Origin: Phocoena phocoena
Lineage: Eukaryota > Chordata > Mammalia > Artiodactyla > Phocoenidae
NCBI RefSeq assembly: GCF_963924675.1
Contig: NC_089238.1
Location: forward strand, 28,563,815 to 28,627,814
Direction of reading: 5' to 3'
Length of the DNA stretch: 64,000 bases
In this document: positions 25,210 through 36,230 of the stretch, piece by piece
How positions within the stretch are numbered: the stretch's first letter is position 1
Layout of the letters: each line of letters begins with the position of its first letter
Notes under the pieces: model-generated
Database searches by the model: none
What the model was told of the DNA's origin: nothing
The model's input: the letters and a program-made list of their open reading frames with translations, nothing else
Made by a program: the position numbers and the translations under genes

Positions 25210-25429
25210 ATGGTCAACTGATGGAGGGTGATAAAATTTATTGGCCTACTCAGTCAGCTTTAACCACACGTTTGAGGCGTCTCATCACTGCATATCAGCG
25301 TACTAATAAAAACAGACAAATCCAGCAGATACAACCTACTTTCTCAGTGCCTGCCAGTGTTATGCAGCCTCTTTATGAAGAAGCCACTCTTAATCCTAAA
25401 ATGGCAGCCAAGATAGAAAGACAGCAGAG
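25210..25429 (+). CDS. CHD9: CHD9 exon 9 of window
   Basis: Encodes GQLMEGDKIYWPTQSALTTR, then LRRLITAYQRTNKNRQIQQI and NPKMAAKIERQQR. The end is strongly basic and leads directly into the SANT domain of the next exon. It completes Asp at its start and ends with AG of Arg. Length 220 bp. Confidence 0.95.
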
Positions 25430-26164
25430 GTAAGACAATAGCACTAAATTTTTAATATATAGTATCTAAATAAAGTGTTCATTCTGAAGTCTGTTAGGGT
25501 ACGATTATCTCACGTTGTGAAAAATGTATGTAGGTAGAGAAGTTGGTCAAAGCAAAATGCTTTACGCATACATACACATGTATATAAATATATGTACACA
25601 CAAATATGGTTAAGATAATACAGATTATTGCATTTTATAGTTATTAGTCCATACTTTAATCATTCTTTTGTCATGTTTATGAACAGTGAGGTATGGGGAA
25701 AAATGAAGGTGCAAACTCAAGAATTAAATTATCAATGAAACGTATGTTTAAATTATATGAAATAAATTCCACTGTATCTTATTTTACATGATGACATTAA
25801 TGAAATATAAGAATGTATGGAAGAGAAGTTCATCTATGCTTTTTACAGAGGATGAACCCTTAAAACTACTGATGTCAAAGGGGAACAAATAGTCATAGAA
25901 CTTCTTCAAGAGGCTTGTTAGGAAGACAGGCAAACTTCTCTCATCCCAAAAGCTTTAACTTCTTAAAAAGGATAGAATATATGGAAAAGAATAAGAAAGT
26001 TTAGCAATAACCTGGCATCCTTATTAAACCTGGATCTTTGGATTTTTTTCTGAAAGATAAATCATTGTTCCTTTGTTTCATTTGCAACACATTCATTGTA
26101 ACCAGAATTTAGTCTGACACTTAAGATTTTAGCTATCCTAGACGTAATCTTCAACTACTACTAC

Positions 26165-26545
26165 CTGTGTAAATTTACTGTTTCGGTTATCTATCGTTGC
26201 ATAACAACCCACCCCAAAACATAGTGACGTAAAAACAACATCAGTTTTTTGTTTGTCACTATTCTGTGGGTTGACCAGATGGTTCTTCTGCTTCCCATGG
26301 TGTTGGCTGGAGGGAGGTGAGGGCTGGAGGGTCCATAATGGCCTCACTCACATGGTTGGCAGTTGGTGCTGACTGCCAGCTGGGAGCTCAGATTCTAAGA
26401 GGGAGCATTCCAAGTGGCAAAGGCAGAAGCTGCAGATTTCTTAAGACCCAGCCTCTGCAGTTACAGAGTGTCACTTCTGCCACCTACTGCTGGTCAAAAA
26501 AGTCACAGGGCCAACCAGAATTTAAGGGAAAGGAAAATAGGTTGC
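26165..26545 (+). repeat. Ancient mammalian interspersed repeat, class not settled
   Basis: 'ggttatctatcgttgcataacaa' followed by 'ccaaaacatagtgacgtaaaa', 'ccataatggcctcactcacatg' and 'tcacttctgccac' matches a familiar dispersed mammalian repeat. I could not name its family with confidence. Length about 380 bp. Confidence 0.6.
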
Positions 26546-26599
26546 ATCTCTCAAAGCGAGCTGTGGCAATGACTGTGACCATCTTTAATCTGCTGCATA

Positions 26600-27115
26600 C
26601 ATTTTCCCTTGCTCTGGCAGATCTGGATAATCTTCCTAAAGTACTAGTTTTATCATGATATTCAATGGCTCTTTACTTAGTATAGGTATAAAGTCTAACT
26701 TCTTAATTAATTCGAGTCTCTTCAATTTAGGCCTCAGCATGCATTACTAATTTTATTCTCTCCTATTCCCTCTGCCTGAATGCCCCACGTAGTCTTGACT
26801 CAGTACCCTACTTAAGTTGTTCCTATCACCCAGAATACCCTTCTTCCTACTTTTTAGTCCATACCTCGCCCTACTACTTCAGAGTTCAACACATGTTCTA
26901 TCTCCTCTATTAGTGTTTTTCTCAACCAGACTAGCTCACAGTATTCTCCCTGCTTTCTGCACTCATATAGCACTTATCTAAATAAAACTAGTCATTTTCA
27001 GAATAATAAAAGGTACTGTAATGGCATTCATCTTTTCCTTTCCATGTCTTACCTTTCTAACTTGTAAATTCTTTGAAGGTAGGTGTCATATTTTTTTGTG
27101 TCCTATGTAATCCTT
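26600..27115 (+). mobile_element. L2 LINE 3'-end fragment
   Basis: 'ctctgcctgaatgcccc', 'ctcatatagcacttatct' and 'acttgtaaattctttgaaggtagg' follow the sense L2 3' end order. Confidence 0.6.
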
Positions 27116-27419
27116 GAATTTATCCTTTCTTTTCTATTCCTACTTTATCACTCAGGTACAAGGTTCATATGACTTGATTGGTTGGTTTCCCAGAATGACT
27201 ATTTTTACATCATCATTAATCTTCTTAATGTATAATTATGATAAAAATGGCCTGTTAATGTTTTTCAAAGGTCTTTCTCATATGCTTTTTCTCATTACAC
27301 AACAAACTTGTGATTGTTAACCAGGGAAAAGATTCTACTGTGTTCGGAGATCTATGGTGTGTGAGGATATTACCCTCTTAAAGTATCTTCAGGAACTTTC
27401 AACTGAATAGAGACTATTT

Positions 27420-27835
27420 TTAGCCAGACATTTAGAGTGTTTTATAAACTGACCCCGAGCCTATCTTCCTCTGTCCCAATATGAGCCTTCTCCTTTTCAA
27501 TCTGGAATAGTCATCATCCCCTTAAAATGTAGATTACTTCCTACTTTGCTTATTCTGTGCCCTCTTTCTAGTTCCCTCCCTTAATCTTAACCTTGTTCCA
27601 TCTTAAATGCCACTTACTCTGTGATGCCTTTCTTCATCACTCAAGTTTGAACAGATCCTTCCATCTTCTGTGCTGTCCTAAAATTCATGGTTTCTATAAT
27701 ACATACAGCTGTAAAATACTACCTTATACTGTAAATATGTTTGAAATGTTTTATCTTTTTCCCAAAGGGAGGGTTGTCATATCCTATACAATCTTGTATC
27801 CCATGCATATTTTTTTGCACAGTAAGTATGCAAAA
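27420..27835 (+). mobile_element. L2 LINE 3'-end fragment
   Basis: 'ctttataaactgaccc', 'tgatgcctttcttcatcactc' and 'gtatcccatgcatatttttttgcacagtaag' show the L2 3' pattern, strongly decayed. Confidence 0.45.
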
Positions 27836-28050
27836 AACTATTATTGTCTGAAGGAAAAGAAGCACAGTTGGATAGGTGAGTCAGCTGGCATTTTAAAATC
27901 TATTTCTAAGGAAATAGCCCTGGATTTAATCCTTTAAAGTGTTAGGTACTTGGAATGGTTTTAAATTTTTATTATAGTCATTGTATTTTGCATTAATATT
28001 TATTTACTTCCATGAGAAATGTGACTTTTTCTTTAATCTATTCAAAATAG

Positions 28051-28253
28051 ATGGACAAGAAGAGAAGAAGCTGACTTTTATAGAGTTGTATCTACATTTG
28101 GAGTGGTGTTTGATCCTGACAGAGGCCAATTTGATTGGACAAAATTTAGAGCTATGGCTAGGCTACATAAGAAAACTGATGATAGTTTGGAGAAATATTT
28201 GTATGCATTTATGTCTATGTGTCGGAGGGTTTGTCGTCTTCCTTCCAAAGATG
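28051..28253 (+). CDS. CHD9: CHD9 exon 10 of window (SANT/Myb-like domain)
   Basis: With the last Arg codon of exon 9 this encodes [20 protein letters not shown], then [20 protein letters not shown] and [20 protein letters not shown]. The WT-x-x-E-x-x-x-F-x-x-x-x-x-x-F-G start, the W-x-x-F in the middle and the basic third helix are typical of SANT domains, which contact histone tails or DNA. It ends one base into Glu. Length 203 bp. Confidence 0.96.
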
Positions 28254-30223
28254 GTATGTATAAAATTTCTTTTTTTCCTTGTTTCAATCAAAGAAGCAAA
28301 ATTAGTAAAATTCAGAAATTTCCAGCTATTTTATTTTAGTACTCTCTAATTCAACATTTCACCAGTTTTTCTGAATTGTAAATAAACTCTGTTCAAAGAT
28401 CCTTTACTCCTTATTTCTACTATTGAAATGAGATCTAAAGAGAATAAAGGTACACATTTAATTTTGAGAAAATAGTGTTTTTATTAGATTTAGATTTATG
28501 ATTGTGGGAGGTGGAAGATAAAGGATAGCTTTTGGTAAACAGAACTAACATGTGTTTTTAGTCCGTCTTATAGGAACTGTGCTTAGAGGGCTTATTTACG
28601 CAAGTAATTTTGCAAGAAGTGAGACCTCCACTCAAAAGACATTTTAAAGAGTTTTAGTAGGAAAAAAACACCCAGGGCCTTCAACGAAACAAAACAAAAT
28701 GAAAACAATCAGAGCTGCTAATGCTCAGCTAAGGGACTGTTCTGGGGTGAATTTAATTGTTTTTGAAGCCCATGTAGGGATTTTCCATATATCCCTCACT
28801 CTTCCCTAATGTTAAAATCTTACATGACTATAGTTATAGTATAATTATTAGCCCAATTAGTACAATACCATACTAAATACCTATTCAAATCTTACTAGTT
28901 TTTCTACTGATGTCCTTTTTTGTTCCAGGAGCCCACATTGTATTTGGTGTTCTTTCTCCTTAGCCTCCTGCAGTCTGTAACAGTTCCTCAGTTTTGGGGT
29001 TGTTGTTGTAGTTGTTGTTTTCTTTAATGACCTTGATACCTTTGATCAGTTTTGCCATAAACCCCTCAATTTGGATTTGTCTTGTGTTTTCACACAATTG
29101 GATTGAGGTTATGCCTTTTTTTGCAAGAATACCTCAGAAATGTTGTGTCCTTCTTGGAATGTAATGTCAAGGGGTTCATGATGTCATTGTGTCTTATTAC
29201 TGATGATGTTGCCCTTGATTCTTTGGATTAGCTAGTTTATGCTGCATTTTTCCAGTGTAAAATGGTTATCTTCTCCCCTGTAGTTAACAGATATCTTAAG
29301 CAGATACTTTGAGACAACACAGATCCTGTTCTACTCAAACTTTCACCCATTGATTTCAGTAACCATCAGTAGATCTTGTCCGCAACAGTTTTTACTATGC
29401 AGTTCTCCTGCAAGGAAAAGCTGTTCCTTCTCCCTAGTCTACTTAATTATTTATTCATATTAGTATTTTTTCATGTGGGTATTTATTTTTTATTCTGTAG
29501 GTTATAATCCAGTACTATCAGAATTCATTTTGATGTTCAAATTGTTCCACATTTGGCCATTAGTAACTCCTTCAGGTGGTCTCTACATTATTTCAACAAA
29601 CCTCTATCTTTTTTTGAGTACTTCTCAACTGCCAGTATCTCTGCTCACAAAGATCAGACCTCATCAAAAGGAACAGAGTATGGTCTGATGTTAAAACTGA
29701 ACTATCTCAGGCTGGTAGTTCATACACTGTTTGACAATTATTCCCATGTTTCCATCAAATTTTAAGAAAGCCTTTGTTGTCCCTGTGAGTTCACTGTAAT
29801 GCCCTGAGTTACCTCGGTGCAGTTAAGGATATGTGGACTTAGGTTTGCTTATGGGGTGTTAATTTAACAGATTTAATTTGTATTTGTAAATGAATTTGAG
29901 TGCTTTTCTCTTTAAAACACATAATAGTATGACATTGGCTCATAGGGAATTTCTTAAAAGTAACTTCCTAGTTATATTAACACACCTCCAAAATAACTTT
30001 AATGTTTTACTTAACTTTCTGTAGATCCAGTGTTATATGTTACATGATTTTTAGTACTTCTTTCTAAAATTTATATTTCTCCTCATTTAAAAACGTTAAA
30101 AAGAAATTCTGGAAAGTATACAATGATATTGAGTAGAGGTGCATTTTAGAAGTTGCTTTATTTGTTTTAAATCTATAATGAAGTATCTTTGAGTGTAATA
30201 TGTTTGTTCTTGTTTCAATGTAG
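28254..30223 (+). other. CHD9 intron (1.97 kb)
   Basis: GT-AG (gtatgt ... caatgtag). Carries an antisense L1M 3'-UTR fragment (about 28,985-29,470). The rest is AT-rich without recognised features. Confidence 0.88.
28985..29470 (-). mobile_element. Old L1M 3'-UTR fragment, antisense
   Basis: 'aatgaccttgatacctttga', 'aaacccctcaatttggatttg', 'attggattgaggttatgc' and 'tcatgatgtcattgtgtc' match the antisense 3' UTR of ancient mammalian L1 (L1MC/L1ME type). Confidence 0.7.
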
Positions 30224-31132
30224 AATTGGTGGATCCAAATATTTTTATCCAGCCAATCACAGAAGAACGTGCTTCTAGGACTTTATATCGCATTGAACTT
30301 CTAAGGAAAGTAAGGGAACAGGCCCTCCGACATCCACAGTTGTTTGAGCGCTTGAAGCTTTGCCATCCAAATCCAGACTTACCAGTCTGGTGGGAGTGTG
30401 GCCCTCATGATAGGGACTTGCTCATTGGAGCTGCTAAACACGGGGTGAGCCGAACAGACTATCACATTCTTCGTGATCCTGAACTCTCATTTATGGCAGC
30501 TCAAAGGAACTACAGTCAAAGTAAGATGGCTCATTCAAGGACTTCTACCCCACTTTTACAGCAATATCAAGTAGCACTTTCTGCTTCTCCTCTTACCTCT
30601 CTACCTAGGCTCCTAGATCCTAAAGGTATTATTCTAGAGGATGTGAAAGTTAAAAGTGAAAACCTTAAAGAGGAGCCTCAGTTTTCTGAAGAAGAATCTA
30701 TGACTTCTGAGGAAACCAGGACACTAATAAAGTCTGAGCCTGTAAGTCCAAAGAATGGTGTTTTACCACAGGCTACTGGAGACCAGAAATCTGGTGGAAA
30801 AGGTGAAACAGACAGACGCATGGTTGCAGCCAGAACAGAGCCTCTAACTCCAAACCCAGCTTCTAAGAAGCAGCGAGTCCACAAAAGAGGATCAGACTCT
30901 AGTTCTGATTCTGACTCTGATTCTGAGAGATCGTCCTGTTCTTCCAGATCATCTTCTTCCTCGTCTTCCTCTTCTTCTTGTTCCCACTCTCGATCAGGCT
31001 CTAGCTCTTCTTCTTCCTCCTCTTGTTCTTCAGCATCATCTTCATCCTCATCCTCGTCCTCCTCTTCCTCATCATCCTCCTCATCTTCATCAGAAGAAAG
31101 TGACAGTGAAGAAGAGGAAGTCCAAAAGCGAG
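30224..31132 (+). CDS. CHD9: CHD9 exon 11 of window (second WW module, Ser-rich linker)
   Basis: Largest internal exon (909 bp). In order it encodes [20 protein letters not shown]; a second module, [20 protein letters not shown] with ILRDPELSF; an LXXLL motif (LPRLL, 30,601-30,615); a Lys/Glu linker with two KSEP/KSEN-type sites; [20 protein letters not shown], a likely nuclear localisation signal; and a serine tract to about 31,090 ending in [13 protein letters not shown]. The serine tract mixes TCT, TCC, TCA, TCG and AGT/AGC codons. The opposite strand reads as an acidic open frame that is only a shadow of it. Confidence 0.96.
30900..31095 (+). repeat. CHD9: Coding serine-rich low-complexity tract
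   Basis: About 65 codons, mostly Ser, with interspersed Arg, Cys and His. The DNA is an impure tcn trinucleotide run (mixed tcc/tct/tca). Such tracts are phosphorylation-prone disordered linkers and may vary in length between individuals or species (inference). Confidence 0.93.
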
Positions 31133-32080
31133 GTATATGCATAAAGTGCTTTTTCTATTTTAAGACAACATTTCACATGAAAATGAAAAGAATTGATTTG
31201 GATCACTTAAGCATATTTAAATTTTATGTGTACAGATTTTCTTAGAGAAGGACTACTGAAAACGCAGCTAAATTCCTGGTTCTTACTCCGTATTCAGTAT
31301 TCACATTGCAAAATGGGTTAGTCAAACCGGATTAGCAACTTGGCACAGTAATTTTATTACTTTGTGATTGCCTTAAATTTAGTATTACATCTTGCCTGGA
31401 ACAAGTTGATCAGTGAACAAATACAGGTAATATTTTATAACAGCCACCAGTCCGACTTACAAGAGTATCATAGGCCCTACTTGGCCCTACTTAGAAAGAT
31501 CTAGCATAGGAACTTCAGCCTGTCGGTAGTGTTAGGTGGTCCTCTTCTGCGGGTGTCCTTATAGAAGTCTAACAGCGCAGGAAATGAGTCAACATCAAGT
31601 GGACACAGGAGCCACTGTGATACCCACAAGAGTGAGAACCTCCTGTAACAACTCCAGAAGCATGACTTTCAGGGTTACCACAAGGGACGTGCCCAATTAT
31701 GAGAGTCCCCTCTTTAGAGAATGATAGCCTCCCCAGCAATATTTGTGTCCTCCCAGTGCAGATACAGTTTACCAATCAGGAGTTTATGTATTTCCAGGGA
31801 AAAAGACCTAGAGTGTTAACCATGGTTCAAATTTTCATGCAGAAAGGGATGTTTTGTTAACCCTTTTTTCCTCAAACTCCTTTATGCCACTTATTGTGCT
31901 TTTGTTTCAATTTTAAAAATAATGAGTACTTTATTGTATTCTAGGTGAATTTTTTTTTACTTCTAACTTTTCATTTTCAAATATATCTGAATAATTATAT
32001 AGGATTTGAAAAGTATATGTAAAATTGTGTTACGCAGTCTTTTTAAAACAGTTATAATTGGTTATGATTATTCTTAGCAG
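31133..32080 (+). other. CHD9 intron (948 bp) with an unassigned GC-richer core
   Basis: GT-AG (gtatat ... ttcttagcag). The segment 31,440-31,780 is richer in GC than its surroundings and matches no repeat I know. Open frames there are short and have no domain. Confidence 0.85.
32075..32080 (+). promoter_or_regulatory. CHD9: NAGNAG tandem splice acceptor (TAGCAG)
   Basis: Two AG acceptors lie three bases apart, at TAG 32,075-32,077 and CAG 32,078-32,080. The distal one gives R-E-G-T-P. The proximal one would keep the frame and insert one Ala (R-A-E-G-T-P). Confidence 0.75.
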
Positions 32081-32241
32081 AAGGTACCCCTCACGTGAAA
32101 GCCTATGATGAAGAAAGCGTCGCATCACTGAGCACTACCCAGGATGAGACCCAGGATAGTTTCCAGATGAACAACGGGACCCCAGAGTCTGCTTACATCC
32201 TACAAGGTGGATACATGCTGGCCGCTTCGTACTGGCCAAAG
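32081..32241 (+). CDS. CHD9: CHD9 exon 12 of window
   Basis: Encodes GTPHVKAYDEESVASLSTTQ, then DETQDSFQMNNGTPESAYIL and QGGYMLAASYWPK. The start is drawn at the distal AG of a TAGCAG acceptor. The end is on a codon boundary (aag|gtaaat). The segment is acidic and polar, connecting the Ser-rich linker to a conserved helix in the next exon. Confidence 0.94.
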
Positions 32242-32986
32242 GTAAATGAGTAATTTCTTGCCGGAATAGGTCATTTTTTGAGTATTTTTCTATATTTCTT
32301 TAATGATAGATATTATGTAGTAAAAAAAAGTCACTTATATGTGGAATGACATTTTGGTGTTAGCATTAAAAGTATCAAATATTACTATCAAGTAAATTAG
32401 GTCTACTTAAATATATGTGTTTCTCAATATAACCTTAGAATATTTAGAAGAAAAGATAATGAATGCTTATGTTCACATACAAGTTAGTATTCAGGTGCTA
32501 CTTTATGAATTAAGTGCTTTTAAGTGGGTCTTCTTGAAGAAATTTACCAAGCCAGTTGTGACCTAGAAAAAAGGTTCATTTAAGTACATGTACATATAGT
32601 GGTGGAAGTTCAGATTGGATTAAGACAGTTCTTCTTCCAGTATGTGACTAGGCTAGTAGAAGAGTACTTACCTTTAGGAGTGAGGTTGGGAAATAAATGG
32701 GAGAGGAGAGAACTCTTTACTTTTATGTATACTTCTGAGTTGTTTGAACTTTGTACAAGGAACCTGTGTTACTCTTATAAAAACAAAAGAACAGAAAAAT
32801 ACCTTTATAGTATAATATTTTTTAATGTCACCAATGGGAATTTGTATAGAATTGTAAATGTATGTGAGAATATGTATGCATACCAAATACACATATGTTG
32901 TACCAGGGTTAAATCCATCAAGGCTGTGATCCCCAAAGTTCTGACTCAGTTATTAAAATTATCCTTTGATGTTCATGCTTTTCCAG
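32242..32986 (+). other. CHD9 intron (745 bp)
   Basis: GT-AG (gtaaat ... ttttccag). No repeat recognised. An open frame at 32,599 runs through the next exon only by chance. Confidence 0.88.
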
Positions 32987-33259
32987 GACCGTGTGATGAT
33001 CAACCGGTTGGACAGTATTTGTCAAACAGTCCTGAAAGGGAAGTGGCCTTCAGCTAGAAGAAGTTATGATGCCAATGCAGTGGCTTCTTTCTATACCACA
33101 AAGCTGCTGGACAGCTCTGGCGCAGCTACAGAATATAGCGAGCCCAGCGTGCCCACTCCTGCAGGTGCTGGCGTTAAAGAAGAACACGATCAGTCAACAC
33201 AGATGTCAAAGGTGAAGAAGCATGTACGAGAAAAGGAGTTTACAGTGAAAATCAAAGAC
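32987..33259 (+). CDS. CHD9: CHD9 exon 13 of window
   Basis: A 273-bp phase-0 exon (91 codons) encoding DRVMINRLDSICQTVLKGKW, PSARRSYDANAVASFYTTKL, a Pro/Glu linker (VPTPAGAGVKEEHDQSTQMS) and KVKKHVREKEFTVKIKD. Because it is a multiple of three and phase 0 at both ends, skipping would keep the frame. Confidence 0.95.
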
Positions 33260-33998
33260 GTATGTTTATTTTTATTGCCCTAGGACCTGATTGCGATTGC
33301 GGTGTGCAGCATGCTTTTCCTGCAAATGGCTGCCTGCTCTTACTCTTACTTCCTTCACATACTTGTTTTCTGGCATTTGGATTGTTTTCTTTTAGATAAC
33401 CAGGTTATTAAACTTGAATATTCTACTAGAGGAATCATCATTAAATATGTTTTTCTACCTATACTTCTGAAAATAGTCCTTCTGCAGATCAAGATGCTTT
33501 CTTAAACAGTCTGACAATTTCTTATTGTTTGGTTCTTTTATATAGTATTCACGTGGTATGTCAGTGCACTTCCTGTTTTAAACATTTAGCATGCCCTGTT
33601 ATCAGTAACATTTCATTGTTCAGTATGATTTTTGAAGCTAAATTGATTACTCAGTGTCTAAAACATGGGTAATATCTTCTAATATGTCATGTGAATAGTG
33701 TACACAGAGACATAGGTCAGAAGCTGAAAGGGTTACAATGTGCTAGTCACATGAAAAGCTCTGTTTTGCTCAGAAAAGTATATGTAATACCTGGATGTTT
33801 TTCATTTAAGATAGAAATTTTAATATTCATTATAGAAATTGATTAAATGTTTTTCTCCAATTGATGTATGAATAAGAGAACATGACTAACTTTTCAGGGT
33901 TTTTAACCTCACTTTTTCTAAGTAAAAGATTTCTCTCGATATACTACGAGTTTTTTTTTTTAATCATTTCTTTCTTATTAATGGTGTTTGTTTAATAG
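33260..33998 (+). other. CHD9 intron (739 bp)
   Basis: GT-AG (gtatgt ... tttaatag). No repeat recognised. Confidence 0.88.
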
Positions 33999-34167
33999 GA
34001 AGGTGGTTTGAAGTTGACATTTCAGAAGCAAGGGCTTGCTCAGAGAAGGCCGTTGGACAGTGAAGATGGTGCTCTAGGGCAGCAGCAGTACCTCACTCGA
34101 CTTCGGGACCTTCAAGGTGCGTCAGAGACCAGCCTCGCCAGTTTTCCAAAATCCATGCCAGTGTCAG
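33999..34167 (+). CDS. CHD9: CHD9 exon 14 of window
   Basis: Encodes EGGLKLTFQKQGLAQRRPLD, then EDGALGQQQYLTRLRDLQGA and SFPKSMPVSG. Length 169 bp, ending one base into Gly (tca g|gtgaat). Confidence 0.94.
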
Positions 34168-35478
34168 GTGAATATGCTAGTAATCATTGCCTCAGCATGA
34201 AATAGTCCATCATTTGCAAATCCTTTTTTACTTACTCATAGGATACTTACAAGAACCAGATTGTTACTACTTTAAACAGCCCTCTTATTATTAGAAAGCT
34301 CTAATTATCACAAAATTTCTTCTTATTTGGAAGCAAACTTTGCCTGCAATTGGTTCTTCTCAGTGACTGAAGTTCTGTCTTCAAAGGCCTCAGAGAATTA
34401 ACCTAGTCCTGTGTCTGCATGATAATCTTAACATTCGGAAAACAATGATCATATCTCCCCTTGGGACGATATTTTGTACTAACCTTTTGACTATTTGAAT
34501 CAACAAGTATTTATTGAATACTGAACTGGTACCCTGTGTTCTGTGCTCTCTAGGCACTGAGGAATCCATCCATAAGCAGTTTTTTTATTTTGTTGATGTA
34601 TCTAGTTGTACTTTAATTCTTTCTGTGTCCCTCTTAAAGTATGCTGTCGAGAACTGATAATTTTAGTTAAGAGCAGCTGAGTCTTAAAATGTATGGACCA
34701 CAGCATACTAATCGTAAAAAATGTAACTTTTCAATTAAAAGCAGGTAAGTGACTGGAATTTCCTTTATACCTCCATATACATAAGGCTAAGGACTCTATT
34801 TCAGTATTCTGCTAAATTCGTTTGCCATACAATAACTTGTAAACATTTCAAAACTCCTGTGCCTATGTACAATCTGCGGAATTCCTGAAGTTTGGGAAAA
34901 TAGTGCTTTATTATAGGTGTTAAACTGATTGCTGTTTCCAGTTGCTGCTCTTACCGCTTTCTAATTATAAATTAGAGTCATCAGACTTACTTTTGTCTCT
35001 TATGGTTTCATTAACCATTCAGTGTAAGTCTCCAATTACTGGACTTTCAGACACGTATGAATGAGCCACATTTCTCTTACTGAAGTATGAATCCCCCAAA
35101 TTGTGATTTACAATGGCAAGGAGCTCTTTTTTTCGTGAGAAAATGGGAAGAGATGGGGAAGATAAGCTCTGGGCTTTTTTGCCCAACCTAAGTGGGTTTA
35201 ATAATACCACTGCTTGTACCTTGGTAAGTCCATAACTCTATAAAGTGGGATTGATACATCTATCATCTGAACATTTTACTGCTATTGCAGCTGAAGATTT
35301 TACAGTCTTTGCCTAGAAGTAATTATTTGGTAAATAATACTGTTTTAATAGTATCAATAGTAATTATAACACTAATTTGCACCTGTACCAAATATTAGAA
35401 AGCCTCAAACATTAAAACTAGATAGAATTATCTAAGAATTGTATCTCACCCATCTTGATAATTGCAAATGTGAAATCT

Positions 35479-35602
35479 GTTTTTGTTTTTGGCCGTGCCA
35501 TGTGGCATGTGGGATCTTAGTTCCCCAGCGGGGGATTGATCCCTTGCCCCCTGCATTGGGAGATCCGAGTCTTAACCACTGGACCACCAGAGAAGTCCCT
35601 GT
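35479..35602 (-). mobile_element. Short CHR-type SINE, antisense
   Basis: The reverse strand reads gggacttctctggtggtcca with a B-box-like 'gggatcaatcccc'. It is flanked by the perfect 13-bp repeat aaatgtgaaatct at 35466-35478 and 35603-35615. Confidence 0.92.
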
Positions 35603-36014
35603 AAATGTGAAATCTAGCTCTGTCTTCCTACGTGACTCTTAGGAAACTTGCTAACATTTTTTAACCTTTTCTTGTTCGCGAAGTGAGGAGTTGGGGTCAA
35701 TGGAGAGGTAGCATTGTTAGGTGGATTAAATAATATATGTAAAGTGACTAGTATGGAAATTGGCATATAATTAGATGCTAAACAGATGTTAAAATTAGGT
35801 TTTAGAATTAATGCTCAACAACTGGTATTATAATTCTTCGTATTAAGCCCTTTTTATGTTTGTATGGGCACCCCCAAATTTTATCTAAAAGCTTTGAGTG
35901 AAGATACATCATACAATGTAAATTAATTAATGAAGGACAGTAAAATAGCATAAATTATAAGAGGACAAAACTAAAGAGCCTATTCCAGAAACCACCTGGA
36001 ATAGTACACAAAAG

Positions 36015-36230
36015 ATAGTAGAGCCAAACAGCCTGGATTTGAATTCTGTCATTTACCACCGTTGTGACATTGGGCCTGAGACATAATATTTTTGATCACA
36101 TTTATAAAATGGGCTTAATACCTCTGTGTTTTGTTTTGTTTTTGGTAATTTAAGAAAACATTTGTAAAACCTAGTCCAGAGTATGGCACCTAGTAGGCAT
36201 TCAATAGAAAGAAGGTATTTTTAATATTGT
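36015..36230 (+). mobile_element. MIR SINE
   Basis: 'agcctggatttgaattctg', 'cattgggcctgag', 'tttataaaatgggcttaata' and 'gagtatggcacctagtagg' follow MIR order from 5' to 3'. Confidence 0.75.

Larger units (their letters stand above)
25430..28050 (+). other. CHD9 intron (2.6 kb)
   Basis: GT-AG (gtaaga ... caaaatag). Holds an unassigned ancient repeat (about 26,165-26,545) and two L2 fragments. The rest is AT-rich. Confidence 0.88.

Noticed and set aside
30678..31142. 154-codon acidic open frame on the minus strand
   Set aside because: It is the reverse-strand reading of the serine-rich CHD9 tract; tcn codons read backward give Glu/Asp. No independent support.
31536..31724. 62-codon open frame in the GC-richer intron island as a cryptic exon
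   Set aside because: No convincing flanking splice pair and no similarity to CHD9; kept only as an unassigned region.
32599..33057. 152-codon open frame overlapping CHD9 exon 13
   Set aside because: In the exon it is out of frame with CHD9; most of it is intron.
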